DNA of 5,267 nucleotides from JBJXHB01 sp046160725 (GTDB lineage Bacteria; Pseudomonadota; Gammaproteobacteria; Burkholderiales; Burkholderiaceae_C). Each line of letters opens with the position of its first letter. Position 1 is the stretch's first letter. Positions 1 through 5,267 of this stretch are shown piece by piece. The position numbers and the translations under genes are program-made. The DNA is taken from assembly GCA_046160725.1 (NCBI GenBank), contig JBJXHB010000289.1, forward strand, positions 1 through 5,267, given 5' to 3'. The notes under the pieces were generated by a model, which was given only the letters and a program-made list of their open reading frames with translations, did no database searches and was not told where the DNA came from.

Positions 1-780
1 GAGAGCGCCGCGCTGGCCGGGCTGGGCAGCGCCGGCTTCGACCCGCGGCGCTGGCACCAGCGGCCGCTGCGCGCGCCGCACCACAGCGCCAGCGCCGTGG
101 CCCTGGTGGGCGGCGGCAGCCCGCCGCGGCCCGGCGAGATCTCGCTGGCCCACGGCGGCGTGTTGTTCCTGGACGAGCTGCCGGAGTTTCCGCGCGCAGC
201 ACTGGAGGCCCTGCGGGAGCCGCTGGAGGCCGGTTGCATCACCATCTCGCGGGCTGGGCGGCAGGCGACCTTTCCGGCCGTCTTCCAGCTGGTGGCGGCG
301 ATGAACCCCTGCCCCTGCGGCTGGCTGGGCGCCGGTGCCGCCGCGCGCCGCAGCTGCCGCTGCACCCCGGACCAGGTGGCGCGCTACCAGGCGCGGCTGA
401 GCGGGCCGCTGCTGGACCGCCTGGACCTGCAGGTCGAGGTACCGGCCTTGCCGCCGCAAGTACTGCTGGAGCGTGGCGCCGAGGAGCCCAGCGCCCCGAT
501 CGCGGCCCGGGTGGCCGACGCGCGCAGCCGCGCGCTGCATCGCCAGGGCATGGCCAATGCCCGGCTGGATACCGCCGGCGTCGACCGCCATGCTGCGCCC
601 GCCGGGGCGTCGCGCGCGTTCGTCGAGCAGGCCGCCCACAAGCTCGGCTGGTCCGCCCGGGCGCTGCACCGCGTGCTGCGCGTGGCACGCAGCGTGGCCG
701 ACCTGGACAGCAGCCCGGGCGTCGAGCTGCCACACCTGGCCGAGGCCATGCAGTACCGGCGCGTCCTGCCGGGCGGCTGA
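1..780 (+). CDS. comM: ComM/YifB-family AAA+ ATPase, C-terminal part (5' end outside window)
   Basis: The reading frame is open from base 1 and ends at TGA 778-780, giving 259 residues of a protein whose family is usually about 500 long. The N-terminal Lon-like domain and the Walker A loop lie left of the window. Seen here, numbering from base 1: the family signature RAPHHSAS at about residues 24-31, the Walker B strand GVLFLDELPEF with D58-E59, a cysteine cluster CPC (104/106) and CRC (119/121), the LSGPLLDR box near 133-140, and the C-terminal Mg-chelatase helical domain (SARALHRVLRVARSVADL). ComM is a hexameric helicase that drives branch migration during natural transformation; this role is known for the family and inferred here. 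GTG at 97 is not the start, because conserved family sequence continues upstream of it. It converges on the metallophosphoesterase with a 13-base gap. Confidence 0.95.
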   Translation, partial: ESAALAGLGSAGFDPRRWHQRPLRAPHHSASAVALVGGGSPPRPGEISLAHGGVLFLDELPEFPRAALEALREPLEAGCITISRAGRQATFPAVFQLVAAMNPCPCGWLGAGAAARRSCRCTPDQVARYQARLSGPLLDRLDLQVEVPALPPQVLLERGAEEPSAPIAARVADARSRALHRQGMANARLDTAGVDRHAAPAGASRAFVEQAAHKLGWSARALHRVLRVARSVADLDSSPGVELPHLAEAMQYRRVLPGG

Positions 781-801
781 ACCCGCCGGGCGATCAGCCG
801 C
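773..801. terminator. Inverted repeat spanning both stop codons of the convergent genes, possible bidirectional terminator
   Basis: GCGGCTGA (773-780) is perfectly complementary to TCAGCCGC (794-801), with a 13-base loop that can form a further short GC stem. The left arm contains the comM stop and the right arm contains the phosphoesterase stop read on the minus strand. A symmetrical hairpin between convergent genes suits a two-way transcription stop. Neither side has a T tract, so a classical intrinsic terminator is not demonstrated. Part of the symmetry arises simply because both genes end in a Gly codon followed by TGA. Confidence 0.35.
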
Positions 802-1669
802 GCAGCAGCGCCGCCACGACCGCCGGCCCGGCACCCTCCTGTGCCCGGTGCACCGGTGCCAGCGGCAGCGAAACCGCACCCCGGTCGATGATCTCCAGCC
901 GGCCGTCGTGGTGTTCCACCAGGGCGGTCAGGCTCTCCACCCAGTCGCCGTCGTTGCAGTACAGGATGCCGCCGATGTCGCGGATCTCGGCATGGTGGAT
1001 ATGGCCGCACACCACGCCGTGAACGCCGCGCTTGCGGGCCTCGCGGGCGACGGCCTCCTCGAAGTCGGCCACGTAGCTCACCGCCCGCTTGACCTTGAAC
1101 TTCAGATAGCGCGACAGGCTCCAGTACGGCAACCCCAGCCTGGCCCGGGCCCGATTGAACCAGCGGTTGGCCTTGAGCGTGAACTCATAGGCGGCGTCCC
1201 CCAGCAGCGCCAGCCAGCGGGCGCACTGCACCACGGCGTCGAACAGGTCGCCGTGGGTGACCCACAGCCGGCGCCCGTCGGCGGTGACATGGATGCAGTC
1301 CTCCATCACGTCCACGCCGCCGAAGTTGTGGGCCACGTAGCGCCGCGCGAACTCGTCGTGGTTGCCGGGGATGAACACCACGCGCGTGCCCTTGCGGGCC
1401 TTGCGCAGGATCTTCTGCACCACGTCGTTGTGCGACTGGGGCCAGTACCAGGTTCGGCGCAACTGCCAGCCGTCGATGATGTCGCCCACGAGATAGAGCG
1501 TGTCGCAGCGCACGTCGCGCAGGAAGTCCAGCAGCGCGCGCGCCTGGCACCCGGTGGTCCCCAGGTGCAGGTCGGAGATCCAGACCGTGCGGACGTGGAT
1601 CGCCTCCGCCGGCTCGTCCGGGCCGTCTTCCGGGACCACGCCGGGCATGCGGGGCGGCGGCATCAGCAT
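794..1669 (-). CDS. Calcineurin-like metallophosphoesterase, LpxH-like/PlcP-like
   Basis: A 291-residue protein carrying the complete two-metal phosphoesterase motif set: DLH at 33-35, GD at 62-63, GNHDE at 102-106, HGD at 139-141 and GHIHH at 222-226. Other recognisable blocks are YWPQSHNDVVQK (75-86), HVTADGRR (127-134) and NDGDWVES (239-246). Relatives are commonly annotated as UDP-2,3-diacylglucosamine diphosphatase. However, canonical LpxH of lipid A synthesis has GNRD in the third motif, whereas this protein has GNHD. From memory, its internal blocks resemble PlcP, the Pho-controlled phospholipase C of Sinorhizobium. The substrate is therefore uncertain. No signal peptide or membrane span is seen, so a cytoplasmic, membrane-peripheral enzyme is likely. 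ATG at 1669 is the first start; Met3 and Met8 are alternatives and none has a clear ribosome site. The gene begins 15 bases after the ugd stop, which suggests an operon and possibly coupled translation. The last 27 or so residues are an unconserved-looking tail. Confidence 0.9.
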   Translation of the reverse strand: MLMPPPRMPGVVPEDGPDEPAEAIHVRTVWISDLHLGTTGCQARALLDFLRDVRCDTLYLVGDIIDGWQLRRTWYWPQSHNDVVQKILRKARKGTRVVFIPGNHDEFARRYVAHNFGGVDVMEDCIHVTADGRRLWVTHGDLFDAVVQCARWLALLGDAAYEFTLKANRWFNRARARLGLPYWSLSRYLKFKVKRAVSYVADFEEAVAREARKRGVHGVVCGHIHHAEIRDIGGILYCNDGDWVESLTALVEHHDGRLEIIDRGAVSLPLAPVHRAQEGAGPAVVAALLRG

Positions 1670-1684
1670 GGGCGCGGGGTCCGA

Positions 1685-3070
1685 TCAGGCCGCCAGCGGC
1701 AACACCGCGGGCTCGGCCGGGGATGCGGATGCGGGCGCCACGGGAGCGACGCCGCGGCCGATGCCGATGGTCTCCAGCCCGAAGTCGGCCATCAGCGATG
1801 GCTCGTAGATGTTGCGCCCGTCGATCACCAGCGGCAGGCGCAGCGCCTGCTTCAGGGCCCCGAAGTCCGGGCTGCGGAACTCCCGCCACTCGGTCATCAG
1901 CAGCAAGGCACTGGCGCCCGACGCGGCCGACATCGCGTCATCGACCAGCACGAGGCCGCCGCGGTCGCCCCACAGCGCCCGCATGCGCGGCATGGCGGCC
2001 GGGTCATAGGCCCGGACCTGCGCCCCATGCGCCACCAGGGTGTCGATCACCTGCAGGCTGGGCGCCTCGCGCAGGTCGTCGGTGTCGGGCTTGAAGGCCA
2101 GGCCCCACAGCGCGATCACATGGCCGCGCAGGTCGCTGCCGTAGCGCTGCAGCACGCGCAACGCCGGCAGGGCGCGCTGGTCGTCGTTGACCTCGCGTGC
2201 GGCGCGCACGATGCGCAAGTCCAGCCCCGCATCGCGGCCCATGCGCTCCAGCGCCCGCACGTCCTTGGGGAAGCACGAGCCGCCCCAGCCGCAGCCGGCA
2301 TATAGGAACTGGGTGCCGATGCGCGCATCCGCACCGATGCCGCGGCGCACCTGCTCGATGTCGGCGCCCTGGCGCTCGGCCAGCGCCGCAAGCTCGTTCA
2401 TGAAGCTGATGCGGGTGGCCAGCATGGCATTGGCGGCGTACTTGGTCAGCTCGGCGCTGCGCACGTCCATCACCAGCAGGCGGTCGCGGTTGCGCAGGAA
2501 CGGCGCGTAGATGGCCCGCATCAGCAGCGACGCCTGCTCGTCGTCGCTGCCGACCACCACCCGGTCCGGCCGCATGAAGTCGGCCACCGCGGCGCCTTCC
2601 TTCAGGAACTCCGGGTTGGACACCACGGCATAGGGCAGCACGGCGCCGCGCCGTCTCAGCTCGGCCGCGATGGTTTCGCGCACGCGGTCGGCGGTGCCCA
2701 CCGGCACGGTGCTCTTGTCGATCACGACCTTGTGGTCGCGCATCTGGCGCCCGACGGTGGCGGCCGCGGCCAGCACGTGGTCCAGGTCGGCGCTGCCATC
2801 CTCGGCGGGCGGCGTGCCGACCGCGATGAAGATCAGGGTGCCGTGCGCGATGGCCGCCGCGGCGTCGGTGGTGAAGCCCAGCCGCCCGGCCTGGGCGTTG
2901 CGCGCGATCAGGTCTTCCAGGCCCGGCTCGTGGATCGGCACCCGACCCTGCTGCAGGTCCGCCACGCGCTGCGCGTCGATGTCCAGGCCGATCACGCTGT
3001 TGCCCATCTCGGCCAGGCATGCCGCCGTGACCAGTCCTACATAGCCGGCACCGATGACACAGACCTTCAT
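1685..3070 (-). CDS. ugd: UDP-glucose 6-dehydrogenase
   Basis: A 461-residue cytoplasmic enzyme that oxidises UDP-glucose to UDP-glucuronate with two NAD+. Order of domains: N-terminal Rossmann domain with GAGYVG at 7-12 and the acidic end of strand 2 (GLDID, 28-32); VGTP (84-87); DKSTVPVGT (118-126); SNPEFLKEG (151-159); the central domain with LTKYAANAMLATR (208-220, Lys210 and Asn214); the catalytic thiol Cys266 in GGSCFPKD (263-270); and the C-terminal UDP-binding domain with GLAFKPDTDD (323-332) and DGRNIYEP (417-424). All key residues are present. Residues 441-461 form an Ala/Pro-rich tail outside the fold. ATG at 3070 is chosen because it opens exactly at the Rossmann strand and follows a good ribosome site. 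An in-frame start at 3163 would add 31 Arg/Gly-rich residues unlike the family. It is the probable first gene of an operon with the phosphoesterase. Confidence 0.97.
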   Translation of the reverse strand: MKVCVIGAGYVGLVTAACLAEMGNSVIGLDIDAQRVADLQQGRVPIHEPGLEDLIARNAQAGRLGFTTDAAAAIAHGTLIFIAVGTPPAEDGSADLDHVLAAAATVGRQMRDHKVVIDKSTVPVGTADRVRETIAAELRRRGAVLPYAVVSNPEFLKEGAAVADFMRPDRVVVGSDDEQASLLMRAIYAPFLRNRDRLLVMDVRSAELTKYAANAMLATRISFMNELAALAERQGADIEQVRRGIGADARIGTQFLYAGCGWGGSCFPKDVRALERMGRDAGLDLRIVRAAREVNDDQRALPALRVLQRYGSDLRGHVIALWGLAFKPDTDDLREAPSLQVIDTLVAHGAQVRAYDPAAMPRMRALWGDRGGLVLVDDAMSAASGASALLLMTEWREFRSPDFGALKQALRLPLVIDGRNIYEPSLMADFGLETIGIGRGVAPVAPASASPAEPAVLPLAA

Positions 3071-3076
3071 GGCTTG

Positions 3077-3082
3077 CCTCCC
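3077..3082 (-). promoter_or_regulatory. Ribosome binding site of ugd
   Basis: On the minus strand GGGAGG lies 6 bases before ATG 3070. This decides the start in favour of 3070 over the upstream in-frame start at 3163. Confidence 0.8.
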
Positions 3083-3122
3083 GCGGCCGCGGATGCGCAG
3101 CCACGGAACGCCATGCTGCGCC

Positions 3123-3166
3123 GACCCCGTGACCCGGCGATGACCGCAGCGTGACGCGGCCATGAC
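3123..3166 (-). promoter_or_regulatory. Four tandem 11-bp GTCAY repeats upstream of ugd, PhoB-box-like
   Basis: Read on the minus strand, GTCAT (3166-3162), GTCAC (3155-3151), GTCAT (3144-3140) and GTCAC (3133-3129) recur with an exact period of 11 bases. The last word ends 58 bases before the ugd start, a suitable place for an activator site. Known PhoB sites are 11-bp direct repeats with a conserved part close to CTGTCAY and a 4-base spacer. Here the last five letters of that word are kept in all four units, but the leading CT is replaced (GC, GC, CG, GG), and the spacers are GC-rich. No convincing -10 hexamer is seen downstream. The period is directly observed; recognition by PhoB is inferred. 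A related OmpR-family regulator, or chance, remains possible. Confidence 0.5.
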
Positions 3167-3171
3167 GCTGC
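3146..3171 (-). terminator. Hairpin just after the psd stop codon
   Basis: GCAGCGT (3146-3152) and ACGCTGC (3165-3171) are perfect complements around a 12-base loop, beginning 3 bases after the psd stop on the minus strand. It could end psd transcription before the ugd leader. It has no T tract. It also overlaps the first two GTCAY repeats, so the two structures may be alternatives or simply share sequence. Confidence 0.3.
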
Positions 3172-3173
3172 CC

Positions 3174-4049
3174 TCATGCCGGCAGCACCATCAGCGGCTG
3201 GCCCGCCTTGATGCGCGCGCCCGTGGCCAGCCCCGGCGCCAGCGTGAACCCTGGCGGCGCGAAGACGATGATGGTCGATCCATGCTGGAACCAGCCCAGC
3301 TCCTGGCCCTTGACCACCGGGTGGTCGCAGGGCCACTCGTTCGGCCCCGGCCAGCGCAGGTGCAGGCACACATCCAGCGCGTGCAGCCGGATGCTGGCCA
3401 CCAGCACGGCCGCGACCGGAACCAGGGCGATGTCGTGTCCGGTGTCGGTCAGTCGCAGGCGCAGCACCGCGCGCTCGTTGCGGCAGAACAGGCCCTGCAC
3501 GCGCTTCAACGCGATCGGATTGACGTTCCAGGCGTCGCCGGCCAGATAGCTCACGTGGTGCAGCACGGCGTCATGTGGCGCATGGAAGCGGTGGTACATG
3601 GCCGATGTGAGGCGAAGCGTGACATAGCTGCCGCCAATGAACGGGCCCGGATCCTGCGACGGACCGAACAGGTCGCCCATCGCATACGGCATGCCCTTGG
3701 CCTGGAACAGCTGGCCCTGCCGCACCGCACCGCACTCGCCGACGATGCCGTCGCACGGCGACGCCAGCACCGTGCGCCCGGCATCGAACGGCCGTGCGCC
3801 GGGCTTGAGCTCTCGTGTGAAGCAGGCCTGCAGGCTGTTGAACCGCTGAAGCCGGGCCTCGCCCAGGTCCAGGTCGCTGAACAACCGCCACACCGCGACC
3901 GACAGCCGCGTGAGCCACGGGCTCTCGATGGCGCTGAAGCGGCCCATCAGACGTGTCAGCGCCATGCGCGGTATGCGGTTGGTCAGCAGGAAGTTCAGGT
4001 CCTCCTGCAGCAGCAGCGCGTCGCGCCATCGTTGCCATGTGTTCTTCAT
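3174..4049 (-). CDS. psd: Phosphatidylserine decarboxylase proenzyme, type I
   Basis: A 291-residue pyruvoyl-dependent enzyme that converts phosphatidylserine to phosphatidylethanolamine at the inner membrane. Matches to the E. coli Psd pattern: IPRMALTRLMG (26-36), the FTRELKPGARP box (77-87), SPCDG with Asp100 in the place of the catalytic Asp, YHRFHAP (152-158) with His156 at the catalytic His, FCRNERAVL (188-196), and the self-cleavage site HGST (256-259). Cleavage before Ser258 would give a 257-residue beta chain and an alpha chain of only 34 residues, because the E. coli-type C-terminal extension is absent. The usual glycines in the strand VGAxxVGSI are alanines here (about 213 and 218). 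ATG 4049 is preferred; GTG 4082, 11 codons upstream, is an alternative, and neither has a strong ribosome site. It is 103 bases upstream of ugd on the same strand and divergent from the aminotransferase. The lipid substrate may not be ordinary phosphatidylserine. Confidence 0.93.
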   Translation of the reverse strand: MKNTWQRWRDALLLQEDLNFLLTNRIPRMALTRLMGRFSAIESPWLTRLSVAVWRLFSDLDLGEARLQRFNSLQACFTRELKPGARPFDAGRTVLASPCDGIVGECGAVRQGQLFQAKGMPYAMGDLFGPSQDPGPFIGGSYVTLRLTSAMYHRFHAPHDAVLHHVSYLAGDAWNVNPIALKRVQGLFCRNERAVLRLRLTDTGHDIALVPVAAVLVASIRLHALDVCLHLRWPGPNEWPCDHPVVKGQELGWFQHGSTIIVFAPPGFTLAPGLATGARIKAGQPLMVLPA

Positions 4050-4105
4050 CGCCCTGTCAATTTCATGGGTTAGATATCGCACTTCACTTCAAGGAGTGCT
4101 CGGCC
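4050..4105. promoter_or_regulatory. Divergent promoter region between psd and the aminotransferase gene
   Basis: These 56 bases must hold the 5' signals of two divergently transcribed genes and are visibly richer in A and T than the rest of the window. On the plus strand there is TTAGATATC (4070-4078), a weak -10-like patch. CTGTCAA (4054-4060) reads as an exact TTGACA -35 word on the minus strand, but it is too close to ATG 4049 to serve that start. No fully convincing -35/-10 pair is seen for either direction. Promoters may extend into the two coding regions. Confidence 0.4.
4091..4096 (+). promoter_or_regulatory. Ribosome binding site of the aminotransferase gene
   Basis: AAGGAG stands 9 bases before ATG 4106. 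It supports this start, and therefore the hydrophobic N-terminus, as really translated. Confidence 0.8.
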
Positions 4106-5267
4106 ATGGATGCCAGCCTGACTCTCTCTGCCCTGGCCCTGGGCGCCCTGGCGGTCGCCGCGCCGGCCGCGCACCGGCGCCTGCTGCTGTCCCGGGCCAA
4201 GCACCGGTCGCTGGCCGGGCACTCGCGCATCGCGCGCCGACTGGCCGGCTGGATGCCCGGCTTCGCCTACGACGATGCGGACTTCTTCGCCGCCGATGCC
4301 GCCCCGGCGGACGTGCAGCGCCAGCGCCGGGACGGGTTCGTTCGGCTGGCGGCCCTGCTGCGCGAGCGGCACGGCACCAGCATCGCGATGACCCAGCGTG
4401 CCCGCGCGTCGATCTCGGACCTGCAGTTCACCGCCGCCTACCGCGTGCCGTTTCCCTTCAGCGCGTACCTGCGCCAGCACATCTCGATCGGCAACTTCGT
4501 TCGTTCGGCCGACGGCGTGACGGTGACGGACCTGGACGGCCAGCGCCTGCTGGATGCCACCGGCTCCTATGGCGTCAACCTGTTCGGCGTGGACTTCTAC
4601 CGGGCCTGCATCGACGAGGGTGTCGCGCTGGTGCGCGAGCTCGGCCCGGTGCTCGGCGCCTACCACCCCTGCGTGTTGTCGAACGTCGAGCGCATCAAGC
4701 GCATCAGCGGCCAGGACGAGGTGTCGTTCCACATGTCCGGCACCGAGGCCGTGATGCAGGCCGTGCGGCTGGCCCGGTACCACACCGGTCGAAGCCGCGT
4801 GGTGCGCTTCTGCGGCGCCTACCACGGCTGGTGGGACGACGTGCAGCCCGGCCCGGGCAACCCGCTGCCGCAGACCCGCACCTACACGCTCAAGGAGATG
4901 GACGAGCGCACCTTGCGCGTGCTGGCGAGCCGGCGCGACATCGCCTGCGTGCTGGTCAACCCGCTGCAGGGCCTGCATCCCAATGCCGCCGCGCCGGGGG
5001 ACTCCGCCCTGGTGGACAGCGCGCGCCGCGCCAGCTTCGACCGCGCCGCCTACACCGCCTGGCTCAGCCGGCTGCGCGACGTCTGCAGCGCCCGCGGCAT
5101 CGTGCTGATCCTGGACGAGGTCTTCATGGGCTTCCGGCTGGCGCCGGGCGGTGCCCAGGACTACTTCGGCATCCGTGCGGACATGGTGACCTACGGCAAG
5201 ACGCTGGGCGGCGGGCTGCCGGTCGGCGTCCTCTGCGGCAAGGCGCGCTGGATGAAGCGCTTCCGGG
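4106..5267 (+). CDS. Class-III PLP aminotransferase, glutamate-1-semialdehyde-aminotransferase-like, N-terminally anchored (3' end outside window)
   Basis: The frame stays open from ATG 4106 to the window edge, giving 387 codons with no stop. Fold-type I PLP motifs are intact: SGTEA (211-215) for the phosphate, YHG (239-241) at the ring-stacking site, DEVFMGFR (337-344) with Asp337 for the pyridine nitrogen, and YGKTLGGGLPVG (363-374) with Lys365 as the Schiff-base lysine. Alignment to HemL begins only near residue 120, leaving an extension of about 110 residues. Residues 5-20 are hydrophobic (Leu/Ala) and followed by HRR and further basic residues, which suggests an N-out, C-in membrane tether. 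In the strand before the PLP Asp, HemL has VEP and this protein has VNP (Asn285). The 3' part, roughly 60-100 residues by comparison with HemL, is missing. The substrate is unknown. Divergence from psd and nearness to ugd favour lipid or envelope chemistry over haem synthesis. It is also reminiscent of the aminotransferase modules in lipopeptide synthases. Confidence 0.9.
   Translation, partial: MDASLTLSALALGALAVAAPAAHRRLLLSRAKHRSLAGHSRIARRLAGWMPGFAYDDADFFAADAAPADVQRQRRDGFVRLAALLRERHGTSIAMTQRARASISDLQFTAAYRVPFPFSAYLRQHISIGNFVRSADGVTVTDLDGQRLLDATGSYGVNLFGVDFYRACIDEGVALVRELGPVLGAYHPCVLSNVERIKRISGQDEVSFHMSGTEAVMQAVRLARYHTGRSRVVRFCGAYHGWWDDVQPGPGNPLPQTRTYTLKEMDERTLRVLASRRDIACVLVNPLQGLHPNAAAPGDSALVDSARRASFDRAAYTAWLSRLRDVCSARGIVLILDEVFMGFRLAPGGAQDYFGIRADMVTYGKTLGGGLPVGVLCGKARWMKRFR

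Noticed and set aside
97..99. GTG as a start of a short ComM protein
   Set aside because: The conserved RAPHHSAS segment and an open frame extend upstream to base 1, so the gene is simply cut by the window edge.
473..2305. A 610-codon open frame on the plus strand
   Set aside because: It lies opposite the phosphoesterase and ugd, both of which show complete family motifs. Its translation is Arg/His/Gln/Ala-rich low-complexity sequence, typical of antisense frames in GC-rich genes.
3071..3163. N-terminal extension of ugd from an in-frame start at 3163
   Set aside because: The family begins at MKVCVIGAGYVG, a good ribosome site precedes ATG 3070, and the 31 extra residues are unlike the family and would overlay the repeat-bearing leader.
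4055..4060. Consensus TTGACA -35 box for psd on the minus strand
   Set aside because: It lies only 5 bases before ATG 4049, a -10 would fall inside the gene, and no TATAAT-like word is found at 16-18 bases.
3162..4073. A 303-codon open frame on the plus strand
   Set aside because: It mirrors psd almost exactly. The minus-strand product has the catalytic Asp, His and GST site, while this one is His/Gln/Arg-rich without motifs.
4070..4978. A 302-codon open frame on the minus strand
   Set aside because: It is antisense to the aminotransferase, whose PLP motifs and ribosome site are clear. The translation resembles no family I know.

Overview
The window is a GC-rich stretch of bacterial chromosome whose codons strongly prefer G or C at the third position. 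The protein families and the style of the sequences suggest a betaproteobacterium, probably Burkholderiales, but that placement is by impression and was not tested. Four genes plus part of a fifth fill almost all of it. The only non-coding gaps are 13, 15, 103 and 56 bases long. No RNA gene, insertion sequence, CRISPR array or phage gene was seen.

Layout: (1) bases 1-780, plus strand, hold the C-terminal half of a ComM/YifB AAA+ ATPase that runs in from the left. (2) It converges on bases 794-1669, minus strand, a calcineurin-fold metallophosphoesterase of the LpxH-like/PlcP-like group. The two stop codons sit in the two arms of one 8-bp inverted repeat. (3) Bases 1685-3070, minus strand, encode UDP-glucose 6-dehydrogenase (ugd), only 15 bases upstream of the phosphoesterase, so the two probably form an operon. 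(4) The 103-base leader of ugd carries four GTCAY words spaced exactly 11 bases apart, the periodicity of a PhoB (Pho) box. (5) Bases 3174-4049, minus strand, encode a type-I phosphatidylserine decarboxylase proenzyme (psd). (6) A 56-base, relatively AT-rich divergent intergenic region separates psd from a plus-strand class-III PLP aminotransferase of the glutamate-1-semialdehyde-aminotransferase type. That gene starts at 4106 and runs off the right edge. It has an N-terminal hydrophobic segment and an extension of about 110 residues.

How they may work together: everything right of comM fits envelope lipid or glycoconjugate chemistry. ugd makes UDP-glucuronate, a sugar donor for glycolipids and polysaccharides. 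The phosphoesterase resembles enzymes that hydrolyse lipid phosphate esters. psd makes phosphatidylethanolamine or decarboxylates a related lipid. The aminotransferase appears membrane-tethered and has no evident link to tetrapyrrole synthesis. The most interesting hypothesis is that ugd and the phosphoesterase form a phosphate-starvation membrane-remodelling operon (phospholipid head-group removal plus supply of glucuronate for a phosphorus-free glycolipid) driven from the 11-bp repeats. The Psd/aminotransferase pair would be a separate, divergently transcribed lipid-modification module that continues to the right. These functional links are inference; the gene identities are well supported, except for the substrates of the phosphoesterase and the aminotransferase.
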